A stretch of 64,000 nucleotides of DNA from Chloroflexota bacterium (lineage in GTDB: Bacteria > Chloroflexota > UBA6077 > JACCZL01): assembly GCA_030447245.1 (NCBI GenBank), contig JAUJPG010000012.1, positions 62,302 through 126,301 on the forward strand. Reading direction: 5' to 3'. The position numbers and the translations under genes were made by a program. Shown here piece by piece: positions 9,294 through 16,691 of the stretch (position 1 is its first letter; every line of letters begins with the position of its first letter). The notes beneath the pieces are model-generated. The model was not told the origin of the DNA. It worked only from the letters and a program-made list of their open reading frames with translations, and searched no databases.

Positions 9294-11204
9294 TTACCCC
9301 AGCAGCCGCTCCGCGAGTGTGAGGGCGTCCGCTGGCCAGAACATGGCCGGGCGGGGGCGCTGGATGTGCCGATAGCCCGGCATGGGTCGACAGGAGAGTA
9401 CCATCCGCCGCCACTGGGCAGGCACGTCATCGCGGCCGTGAACGGCCCCCGCCAGCGCTCCGCAGATGGCGGCGTTGGTGTCCGTGTCGCCGCCCGCGCG
9501 CACCGTGGTGACCACCGCCTCCTCCAGTGAGGGCGCGTGCAGCACCTGGAAGAAGGCGTTCTGCAGCGCGATCAGCACCCAGCCCTGGTGCGTGTAGTAG
9601 TCCGCCGGCGGCTCTGAGGCCGCCCGCTCGAGCGCGCTGATCACCGCGGGCTCCGGGCAAGTGTCCCGGGCCCAGGCGAGCGCTCGAGCGTAGGTCTGCT
9701 CCGGGCCGGTCCCCCGCTTGATCGCGTGCGCGATCGCCACGGCGAACACCGCCGACGCTTCCTGGCAGGCCGGATGGGGATGGGTCAGGCGCGCGTCGAC
9801 GCGAGCGGCCTTGGCCACCTCGTCCGGGTCGCGCCGCCAGCCCCAGATGCCGAGCGGACTGATCCGCATCAGCGCGCCGTTGGACTGGCTCGACCTGCTG
9901 GCCGATTGCGACGCAGCCTGAGCCGCGGTGCCCGCCCGAGCGTCGCCTAGCGTGACGGACCCGAGCGCCGTGGACGTGGTGGTTCCGACGTCGAACGGTT
10001 GACACCAGTCATGGGGACACGGCGCCAGATCGTGGGTCCAGCCGTGATACCAGCGACCGTAGCCGACGGCCACGGCTTCCGCATCGTAGACTTCCTGGTC
10101 TACGAGCGTCCGAGCGAGCGTCAATGCCAGCTCCGAATCGTCCGTCGGCTGGCCGGCTATGATCTGGTGCGTCCCGCCGTCGGTCAGCAAGTACGGACCC
10201 CCGTCCGGGTAGGCGCTCGCGATGGTCGCCGCGGACTGGAACTCGGCCAGCGCTCCGAGCGCATCACCTGCGACCTGACCAAGCAGGCAGCCCTGGGCGC
10301 GTCGCAGTATCCCGCTCTCGTGGAACAGCGTACCGGGCGTCAGGCGAGCGGGCCGCATGCCCTCCGGCGGCACGGCCTCGCCGAAGCCGCTGGCGAAGAC
10401 CTCTCCCCAGGGCCGAGTCCGTAGTTGCTCGACGATGTCGGGAGCGCCGCCGAAGCACCTGACGGTGCTGCTCCCACCGTCCTGGCCGTAGCGCACCTCA
10501 CTCCCCGACTGATCGATCAGCACCCCGCCAACAGCGCGCAGGAGCGCATGGCCGGCACCATAGTCCCAGGCCCCCGGGCTATTCAGCGAGACGACAGCCA
10601 CCGCCTCCCCCGCCGCGGCGAGGGCCAGACGGTAGGCGATGCTGGCCACGGGGATGAAGCGAGCCGGCTCGATGCAGCGCAGATTGGCGACCGGGCGCCG
10701 GTCCGCGGCCTGCGAGACGAGCACCAGGTCGTGCGGCGCGAGTTGATCTGGCCAGGGGTCCCGTTGGACTGGCACGCCATTGCGAGTCAGCGGTCCACAG
10801 CCCTCGGCCCAGGCGAAGCGATCCCCCTCGTCGTCGGGCGCATCGATCGCGTGGACCACGCCGAGCACGGGCACCCGGTCACGCAGCAGGCCGATCGAGA
10901 CAGCATGACCGCGGAAGCCCTGCAGCATCGCCTGGGTCCCATCGTTAGGATCGACCAGCCAGATGTGCGTCTGGCCCGCGGCAGGTGGCCGCCCGCCGGT
11001 CTCCTCGCCCAGGTAGCCCCACTCGGGGAAGGCGGACTCCAGGCGCTGACGGATCGCCGACTCGGCGATCCCGTCGGCCGGACAATGGCCCGCCGAGCCG
11101 CGCGGGCCGCCCTCGAGCGCGCATTCGGCCAGCAGGATCCGGGCCGCCTCCGCTGCGGCCTCGGTAGCTACATCGAGTGCTTGGCGGTACTCGTAGCTCG
11201 ACAT
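9294..11204 (-). CDS. Inositol-monophosphatase/ADP-ribosylglycohydrolase fusion
   Basis: 636 residues with two enzyme domains. Residues 1 to about 275 are inositol-monophosphatase/CysQ-like: GEETG (66-70), DPNDGT (85-90) and GAWDYGAGHALL (about 215-226) are the metal-binding motifs. Residues about 305-636 are an ADP-ribosylglycohydrolase: GCLLGQVAGDALGA at its start, PTDDSELAL, and RAGGDTDTNAAICGALAGA near the end carry the di-magnesium ligands. The Lys-Ser-Asp patch usual early in IMPases is weak here. The protein could dephosphorylate a phosphoester and remove ADP-ribose from the same or a related substrate, which is an inference. It is monocistronic, with no Shine-Dalgarno at the ATG. Confidence 0.9.
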   Translation of the reverse strand: MSSYEYRQALDVATEAAAEAARILLAECALEGGPRGSAGHCPADGIAESAIRQRLESAFPEWGYLGEETGGRPPAAGQTHIWLVDPNDGTQAMLQGFRGHAVSIGLLRDRVPVLGVVHAIDAPDDEGDRFAWAEGCGPLTRNGVPVQRDPWPDQLAPHDLVLVSQAADRRPVANLRCIEPARFIPVASIAYRLALAAAGEAVAVVSLNSPGAWDYGAGHALLRAVGGVLIDQSGSEVRYGQDGGSSTVRCFGGAPDIVEQLRTRPWGEVFASGFGEAVPPEGMRPARLTPGTLFHESGILRRAQGCLLGQVAGDALGALAEFQSAATIASAYPDGGPYLLTDGGTHQIIAGQPTDDSELALTLARTLVDQEVYDAEAVAVGYGRWYHGWTHDLAPCPHDWCQPFDVGTTTSTALGSVTLGDARAGTAAQAASQSASRSSQSNGALMRISPLGIWGWRRDPDEVAKAARVDARLTHPHPACQEASAVFAVAIAHAIKRGTGPEQTYARALAWARDTCPEPAVISALERAASEPPADYYTHQGWVLIALQNAFFQVLHAPSLEEAVVTTVRAGGDTDTNAAICGALAGAVHGRDDVPAQWRRMVLSCRPMPGYRHIQRPRPAMFWPADALTLAERLLG

Positions 11205-11363
11205 GCTTTGACGATATCAGTTGGCCGCCCATCCCTGGCGTGCTGGATCGAGAGGCGGCGTACACGATCGCGCGGTGCCGCCGTGATCAGCGCGAGTCCC
11301 GCGCGCGCCGCGGTGCCCAGAGCTCGGCCGATCACGTAGTCCCGTGGAAAGATTAGCGCAGCC

Positions 11364-11924
11364 ATGGCCGTCTTCGATGAGCTCTGGGATGTCGAGTCGG
11401 GGAACCGCCTCGAAAGAGTCACCTCCGAGTTGGAGGGGTTGCACGCTGTGGCGGAGATCCTCGAGGTCAATGGGCCGGGCTTCCTGGATGCCCTGATGCT
11501 GGGCGCCTTCGAGCATGACCAGCGCGACAGGACAGTCCGGGAGCTCCCAGTGCTCGAGGGGGACGAGCTGCGGGCACGCCTCAGGGATATGGCGCCACCG
11601 GCCGATCTGGCCACCGATGACGTGGCGGGCGGTGGGTCAAGCGAGCGCGTTGAAGGTGGGATCGCACCCGTCGACGTCGTCGAACATCAAGCGAGCGCGT
11701 TGAAGGTGGGATCGCACCCGTCGACGTCGTCGAACACGCCGACGGCGGCGGAAGCGGCGGGAACGCCGGGCAGCTCACCACCTCCAGAGACCCGGCCACG
11801 CCCCTCCCTGACTAGTCGCGGGTCCTTCGGCCAGGCTCGCTGCAAACGTTCGCCCCCACTCCGAAGATCACGCCGCTTTGCCCGTCGGCGGGACGGTCAT
11901 TACGACACGGCGATCGCTCGTTGA
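11364..11924 (+). CDS. Small conserved-looking protein with C-terminus altered by a 50-bp duplication
   Basis: The first 95 residues (MAVFDELWDVESGNRLERVT, then SELEGLHAVAEILEVNGPGF and a VLEGDELRARL segment) look like real acidic protein. They recall small uncharacterised proteins of Chloroflexota that open with a VFDELWDVESG-like motif. After residue about 92 the frame enters two perfect copies of a 50-base unit. Because 50 is not a multiple of three, the second copy shifts the frame into Pro/Arg-rich sequence ending at 11924. With one copy removed, the frame would close at the TAG at 11813 after HADGGGSGGNAGQL-type sequence. Function unknown; no Shine-Dalgarno at usual spacing. Confidence 0.5.
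   Translation: MAVFDELWDVESGNRLERVTSELEGLHAVAEILEVNGPGFLDALMLGAFEHDQRDRTVRELPVLEGDELRARLRDMAPPADLATDDVAGGGSSERVEGGIAPVDVVEHQASALKVGSHPSTSSNTPTAAEAAGTPGSSPPPETRPRPSLTSRGSFGQARCKRSPPLRRSRRFARRRDGHYDTAIAR
11637..11736. repeat. Perfect 50-bp tandem duplication, two copies
   Basis: Copies at 11637-11686 and 11687-11736 are identical, starting tcaagcgagcgcgttgaagg and ending gtcgtcgaaca. Only two copies exist with no spacer, so this is not CRISPR. It lies inside the small protein gene and shifts its frame. Confidence 0.95.
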
Positions 11925-12162
11925 CAGTGCTCGTCACCGCGATCACGGCTGTGTTCGACGGCGTGCTCGTCGCACTAACCGTGACCGCGCGCGGCCGCGG
12001 GCGTCCACCTTCCAAACCGTGGTCCCGACAGATCCGGCTTCGGGGCGGCTGCGACTGAGACGGCTTCGTGAGCCGGCCCGGGCCGACCGATTGGCTCGGC
12101 GCGGCTATGATCGCCAGGCGGGCGCGGGCCTCCCGCCCTGACGTAGCCTGTGAGGGGGCGCG
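11816..12162. other. Intergenic stretch before the parB-like gene
   Basis: No convincing gene. It holds an imperfect inverted repeat cgcgatcacgg (11938-11948) / ccgtgaccgcg (11979-11989), with 10 of 11 bases pairing and a 30-base loop. TATGAT at 12106-12111 could serve as a -10 for the next gene. Confidence 0.35.
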
Positions 12163-13245
12163 ATGAGCGTGCACGCCACCAGCGCGCCGACGGCCGGCGC
12201 GCAGTTGATGCTGATCGACCCGCGGACGATCCGGCCGGACCCGGACAATGTCCGCCAGGCCGGACCAGATGAGCTGGACGGGCTGGCTGCGAGCATTCGC
12301 GAGCACGGGCTGCTCCAGCCGCTCGGGGTCAGCGGCGAACATGGCGAGTTCCGCGTCGTCTACGGCAATCGACGCCGCGCCGCCGCGATCATCGCTGGGC
12401 TGGACGTCGTTCCGTGCCTGCTCGTCGAAGCCTCGGCAGACGACCGCCTGGTCCGCCAGATGCTGGAGAACCTCCAGCGGCGCGACCTCGGCGACATCGA
12501 GAAGGCCGACGGCTTTGCCCGCCTGCGCCGCAACCTCGCCCGCACCCACGCCACACTCGGCGAGCGCGGGCTGGACGAGGCCGTCGGCAAGATGCTCGGC
12601 CTGTCCGCCACAACCGTCCGCCGCTACCTCGGCCTGCGTGATCTGGCCCCGCCAGTGCGCGACCTGATCGCCGACGGCAGCCTGACCGTCACCCAGGCCC
12701 AGCACCTGGCCCAGGTCGGCCAGCCCGAGCGCCAGGCGGAGCTGGCGAAGCTCGCCGTCGAGCGCGGGCTATCGGCCGCGGCACTCGCCCGGGCCTGCAA
12801 GGCCGCTGCGAACCAGCCAGGACTAAGCCCGATCGAGGCGATCGACCTTGGCGAGCAAGACGCCCCCACGCCGCCCGCGATCGCGGCCCGAGCCCAGCCT
12901 GCCGCCCGCGTGCCGCGCGCCCCACGGGCCGTCGAGCAGGACGGTGATGACGCCGATCTCTGGATCGGCTCGCACGATGCCGCGCCTGAAGAGGACGGCG
13001 TCGCCGGCGTCGCGCCCGCCGGACCCAGCACGGCCGATGGCCACCGCGTCTTCAAGATCAAGAGCGTCGGCGCGTTCGTCGACCACGTCGACCGCCTGGC
13101 CCGCGGCCTCCAGGACGGCGACCTCGCGCGCGCCTCCGACGAGGAGCCCGACGCGCCGATCCAGCTCCGCCTGGCCGCCCGCCAGCTTGGCTACGTCCAG
13201 CACGAGCTCCAGAAGCTCCTGAAACGTCGAGGCTGGCAGGAGTAG
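12163..13245 (+). CDS. ParB/Spo0J-family nucleoid protein (orphan)
   Basis: 360 residues. The ParB N-terminal domain is clear: IDPRTIRPDPDNVRQ, LAASIREHGLLQPL and the CTP-binding arginine motif as VYGNRRRAAA (67-76). Then come ENLQRRDLGDIEKADGFARL and a helix-turn-helix around MLGLSATTVRRYLGLRDL (144-161). The usual GERR is GNRR. A long disordered Ala/Pro-rich linker leads to a C-terminal helical segment (KIKSVGAFVDHVDRLARGL...). No parA, gidB or visible parS cluster is nearby, so chromosome partitioning is doubtful. A plasmid-like or regulatory ParB paralogue is equally possible. The start ATG has GAGGGGG seven bases upstream. Confidence 0.88.
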   Translation: MSVHATSAPTAGAQLMLIDPRTIRPDPDNVRQAGPDELDGLAASIREHGLLQPLGVSGEHGEFRVVYGNRRRAAAIIAGLDVVPCLLVEASADDRLVRQMLENLQRRDLGDIEKADGFARLRRNLARTHATLGERGLDEAVGKMLGLSATTVRRYLGLRDLAPPVRDLIADGSLTVTQAQHLAQVGQPERQAELAKLAVERGLSAAALARACKAAANQPGLSPIEAIDLGEQDAPTPPAIAARAQPAARVPRAPRAVEQDGDDADLWIGSHDAAPEEDGVAGVAPAGPSTADGHRVFKIKSVGAFVDHVDRLARGLQDGDLARASDEEPDAPIQLRLAARQLGYVQHELQKLLKRRGWQE

Positions 13246-13268
13246 AACTTGAGCGAGTAGAAGAGATC

Positions 13269-14111
13269 ATGCGCGTCGTCGTCACGGGAGGCTCCGGGCG
13301 GATCGGGTGGTGGCTCCTCCGTGAGCTGGCGCCGCGGCACGAAGTCGTCGTCTTCGATCGCCTGGCGCCCGCCGATCCGCCGCCCGGGGTGACCCACAAG
13401 CTCGGCGATTGCGAGGACCTTGGCGCCGTCTACGACGTCCTGCGCGGCGCGGATGCCGTGGTCCACCTGGCGGCGATCCCGTCGAACCAGTTCCACCCCT
13501 ACCCGACCGTCTTCCGGACCAACGTCATCGGGACCTACCACGTCGGCGAGGCGGCCGGTCGGCTCGGCCTCCACAAGATCGTGGCCGCCAGCAGCATCAA
13601 CGCCCTGGGTATCACCATGGCCGAGCGCCCGATGAGTCCGCTCAGCCTGCCGATCGACGAGGACCACCCCCGCCGCCCCCAGGACGCCTACAGCCTGTCC
13701 AAGCTGATCGACGAGGAGACGATGGCCGCGCTCCACCGACGGACCGGCATCACAACCATCAGCATTCGCCCGCCGCTGGTGGCGTGGCCCTCGCGCTACC
13801 CCGAGCTCATCGCCGAGCTAGACGACCCGTCGATCCGCCACCGCGTGCTCTGGAGCTATTGCGACGTCCGCGACCTCGCCGTCGGCTTCCGCCTGGCCCT
13901 CGAGGACCAGACGCTCGACTGCGAGACGATGTTCATCACCGCCGACGATGCCCTTGCCCGCGAGCCGCTGGCCGACCTGCTGCCACGCTTCTACCCTGGC
14001 ATCGAGACCCTGGCGGCTGGCTTGACCGGCACCGCCCCAGCCGTCGTATCCGCCAGGGCAAAACGCCTGCTTGGCTACCAGCCCCGCTGGAGCTGGCGCG
14101 GCCACACCTAG
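13269..14111 (+). CDS. NAD(P)-dependent epimerase/dehydratase (extended SDR)
   Basis: 280 residues, Rossmann-fold extended short-chain dehydrogenase. GGSGRIG (7-13) is the nucleotide-binding loop and HLAAIPS is typical. Catalytic Ser lies in AASSIN and Tyr141-x3-Lys145 in YSLSK. The protein is short for a nucleotide-sugar epimerase and closer in size and motif spacing to uronate dehydrogenase-like or lactate-aldehyde-reductase-like SDRs. The substrate cannot be fixed from sequence. It begins 23 bases after the parB-like gene on the same strand, with GAGCGAGTAGAAGAGATC upstream giving only a weak Shine-Dalgarno. Confidence 0.88.
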   Translation: MRVVVTGGSGRIGWWLLRELAPRHEVVVFDRLAPADPPPGVTHKLGDCEDLGAVYDVLRGADAVVHLAAIPSNQFHPYPTVFRTNVIGTYHVGEAAGRLGLHKIVAASSINALGITMAERPMSPLSLPIDEDHPRRPQDAYSLSKLIDEETMAALHRRTGITTISIRPPLVAWPSRYPELIAELDDPSIRHRVLWSYCDVRDLAVGFRLALEDQTLDCETMFITADDALAREPLADLLPRFYPGIETLAAGLTGTAPAVVSARAKRLLGYQPRWSWRGHT

Positions 14112-14291
14112 GGTCGGGCGCTCATCCAGAGCAGGACGCCAACCCGGAGCCAGTGCCCCGCTGGAGCTAGCGTCACGCCGGGTAGGAGCGCGTGTGCCTG
14201 CGCGCGCGGCCCGGTCAGATCCCTGCCTAACGCGCGAGAGGGACGGTTCGACCGCGCCTCTCGCCGCTATCCACTCAGGATGTGATCGACG

Positions 14292-14492
14292 CTAGCGGCC
14301 GATCATCGGCATGACCATCTGATAGATGAAGTACATGATCACCAGCGCCACCGCGAGCACGACAAGCGTGGTGACCAGGTTGATCCCCGCCGCGACGCTA
14401 CTGCCGGTGCTCTCTGTGGTCGTCCGCACCGGCGTGGCGTCCACCGTCCGCGGCGCATCCGGGTCCGGCTGGTTGATGTTGATCTGCGACAC
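14292..14492 (-). CDS. 66-residue single-pass membrane protein
   Basis: Starts at GTG 14492 with GAGGAGG seven bases upstream. A polar N-terminus (QININQPDPDAPRTVDAT) is followed by one strong membrane helix (INLVTTLVVLAVALVIMYFI) and a short MVMPMIGR tail. A TATCAT -10 at 14516-14521 would give a leader of about 18 bases. Function unknown. The good ribosome-binding site and clean helix make it a real gene rather than noise. Confidence 0.75.
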   Translation of the reverse strand: MSQININQPDPDAPRTVDATPVRTTTESTGSSVAAGINLVTTLVVLAVALVIMYFIYQMVMPMIGR

Positions 14493-14515
14493 GATGCTGC
14501 CTCCTCATGCCCACC

Positions 14516-14521
14516 ATGATA
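14516..14521 (-). promoter_or_regulatory. -10-like TATCAT before the 66-residue membrane protein
   Basis: The minus strand reads GGAGTATCATGG, 24 bases before the GTG start. The same TATCAT hexamer occurs before the NodB-fold gene and the glycosyltransferase gene. Confidence 0.35.
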
Positions 14522-14627
14522 CTCCGCGGCCGACTACGCCGACTACGTGCACGCCGCGTGTGCAACGTCCGTGCCACGCTCACCGCCGGTCACCAGGGCG
14601 ACGCGTTCGGTCAGTCGCCCAACCTCC

Positions 14628-16691
14628 CTAGTCCCCGGTCGTCGTGAACGAGACGGGCCGGGGAGCGCCCTTGTGGACGATACGAACGTCGATCTCCGCG
14701 CCGTCCTCGACGCCGAGGACACGGCGAGCGAACGGACCGAGTGGCAGGGTTGCCGGCGCGCTGCTCCCGTCGGCGCGGACCCAGCCGCGAAGTGGGGCCG
14801 GACCGGGCCCGGTCAGCTCGGCCACGTCGCCGTTTGCCGCTCCAAGGGCGGCGAGGGTGTCTGGATGCAGACGCAAAATCCGGTGTCGGCCGAGCTGCCC
14901 GGCGAACTCGTCCTGGCCTGACACAACGCGCAGGTGTATCTCGCGCGTGTGCAGGAGGTTCCGTTGGCGGACAGTTGCCTCTTCATCGACCGTCTGATCC
15001 AGCCGAATCACGACGCCATACTTGACGCGGGCGTGCTCGGTCGTGACGTAGCCCCAGGCGACGTCGCGCGCCACGTCCTCGGGTGGGCGCTTCAAGGGGT
15101 CACCGTAGCCGCCTCCACCGGCCGCGTGCTGCGTCACCAGGTCGCCGGCCCGGAGCTGGAGGCCGCTGATCTTGCCCGGCGTCTCGATCGGCAGCTCGTC
15201 CCCGTCCCGCCGGACGTCGTAGCGGTTCGGCCGCCCGCTCCGGCCGCCCAGAACGCCGAAGGGCGGCAGGACCGCGCGATCAGAGAGGACCGAGTAGCTG
15301 GCGCTCTCAGCCAGGATCCGAATCTCTCGACGCACTCCCAGCCCGCCGCGGCGACGGCCTGGGCCGGCTGAGTCGGTCTCCAGCTCGGTCCTCTCGATCT
15401 TGAGCGGGACCTCCAGCTCGAGCGCCTCGGCCGGCTTCATCGGGCTCATGTCGCCGCCCCAGTCGACCGTGCAGATGACGCTCGGGCCGTCCGCCTCGGC
15501 GAAGGCGCCGTTGCCGCCGATCGGACACTCGTAGTAGACGAACGGCCGGCCGTGGCGCGGGTTCAGGCCGCCGATCATGTTGTGATTGGAGGTTCCCTGC
15601 ATGTCGCCGGCGACCAGCTCCGGCGCGGCCTGGGCAATCGCGCCGAGCGTCACCGCGATCGCCCGCTTGCGGATCTCCCCGTGCGAGCCGACCGGCACCG
15701 GTGGGGTGGCGTTGACAATCGTCCCTTCCGGCGCGCTGACGGTGATCGGGAGGAAGCTGCCGTGGTTGATGAGCCCCTCGGGGTCGAGGATCGACTTCAG
15801 CGCGATCACGACACCGCCGGTCGTGACGGCCAGGGTGGAGTTCACCGGGCCCGGCACCTGGTCCGAGCTCCCCGCGAAGTCGGCGTGGATCGATCCGTCG
15901 CGAACGGTCAACGCAAGCCGCATCAGGACCGGGTCGAGCCCCTCGGCGCCGTAGAATTCAAGGTAGTCTTCGTAGACGTACTCGCCCTCCCGCAACTGGC
16001 GGATGTTCCGGCGCATCCGCTCTTCGCTCCGGCCCATGTTCATCTCGATCGCCGCCTTGACCGTGTCCAGGCCGTACTTGCCGACCAGCTCGGCGATGCG
16101 ACGCTCGGCGAGACGGCAGGTCGCCATCATGGCGCGGAAGTCGCCGCGACGCTCGTCAGGGACCCGCATGTTCAAGAAGACCAGGTCCAGCACGGCCTGG
16201 TTGACCTTGCCGCGCTCGTAGACCTTGATCGGCGGAATCCGCAGCCCCTCCTGGAAGACGTCCCGCGCCCGTCCGGACATGCTGCCGGGCGTCGACCCGC
16301 CGACGTCGTCCCAGTGGGCGCGGTTGGCGGGGAAGATTAGCAGCTCGTCACCGACAAACAGCGGGTAGACGATGCTGACGTCGTTCAGGTGAGTCCCTGA
16401 GTGGTAGGGGTCGTTGAGCATGACCACGTCGCCGGGCGCCAGGTCCGTCCCGAATTGCTCCATGATCGCCTTGACCGTTGCCGGCATCGGGATGACGTGC
16501 GAGCCGAGATCTTCAGCCTGGGCGACCATCCGCCCAGCCGGGTCGAACAGCGCGCAGGAGAAGTCCATCATCTCGTAGACCGTCGAAGAGTACGCCGAAC
16601 GGATCATCGTCGCCCGCATCTCGCGGACGATCGAGATCAGCAGCTCGTTGATGACCTGCTCGGTAATCGGGCTGATCGTCGAGTTGGTCAC
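14628..16691 (-). CDS. hyuB: Hydantoinase B / oxoprolinase subunit
   Basis: 687 residues from GTG 16691, which overlaps the hyuA stop as GTGA. HyuB-type proteins are the second subunit of ATP-dependent N-methylhydantoinase, 5-oxoprolinase and acetone-carboxylase-like enzymes. Recognisable family segments are MIRSAYSSTVYEMMDFSCAL, AQAEDLGSHVIPMPATV, GDVVMLNDPYHSGTHLND, the ANRAHWDDVGGSTPGSMSG motif and GGGGYGDPLKRP. About 100 residues after GGGGYGDPL form a C-terminal extension (VVSGQDEFAGQLGRHRI...). The length is somewhat above the usual 550-600. It acts with HyuA in the cytoplasm to open a cyclic amide with ATP. Confidence 0.93.
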   Translation of the reverse strand: MTNSTISPITEQVINELLISIVREMRATMIRSAYSSTVYEMMDFSCALFDPAGRMVAQAEDLGSHVIPMPATVKAIMEQFGTDLAPGDVVMLNDPYHSGTHLNDVSIVYPLFVGDELLIFPANRAHWDDVGGSTPGSMSGRARDVFQEGLRIPPIKVYERGKVNQAVLDLVFLNMRVPDERRGDFRAMMATCRLAERRIAELVGKYGLDTVKAAIEMNMGRSEERMRRNIRQLREGEYVYEDYLEFYGAEGLDPVLMRLALTVRDGSIHADFAGSSDQVPGPVNSTLAVTTGGVVIALKSILDPEGLINHGSFLPITVSAPEGTIVNATPPVPVGSHGEIRKRAIAVTLGAIAQAAPELVAGDMQGTSNHNMIGGLNPRHGRPFVYYECPIGGNGAFAEADGPSVICTVDWGGDMSPMKPAEALELEVPLKIERTELETDSAGPGRRRGGLGVRREIRILAESASYSVLSDRAVLPPFGVLGGRSGRPNRYDVRRDGDELPIETPGKISGLQLRAGDLVTQHAAGGGGYGDPLKRPPEDVARDVAWGYVTTEHARVKYGVVIRLDQTVDEEATVRQRNLLHTREIHLRVVSGQDEFAGQLGRHRILRLHPDTLAALGAANGDVAELTGPGPAPLRGWVRADGSSAPATLPLGPFARRVLGVEDGAEIDVRIVHKGAPRPVSFTTTGD

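Noticed and set aside
11637..11736. CRISPR-like direct repeat
   Set aside because: Only two adjacent units of 50 bases with no spacer and no cas gene.
12163..13245. Chromosomal parABS locus
   Set aside because: No parA, gidA or gidB gene and no obvious parS palindrome are nearby; only an orphan ParB-like protein is supported.
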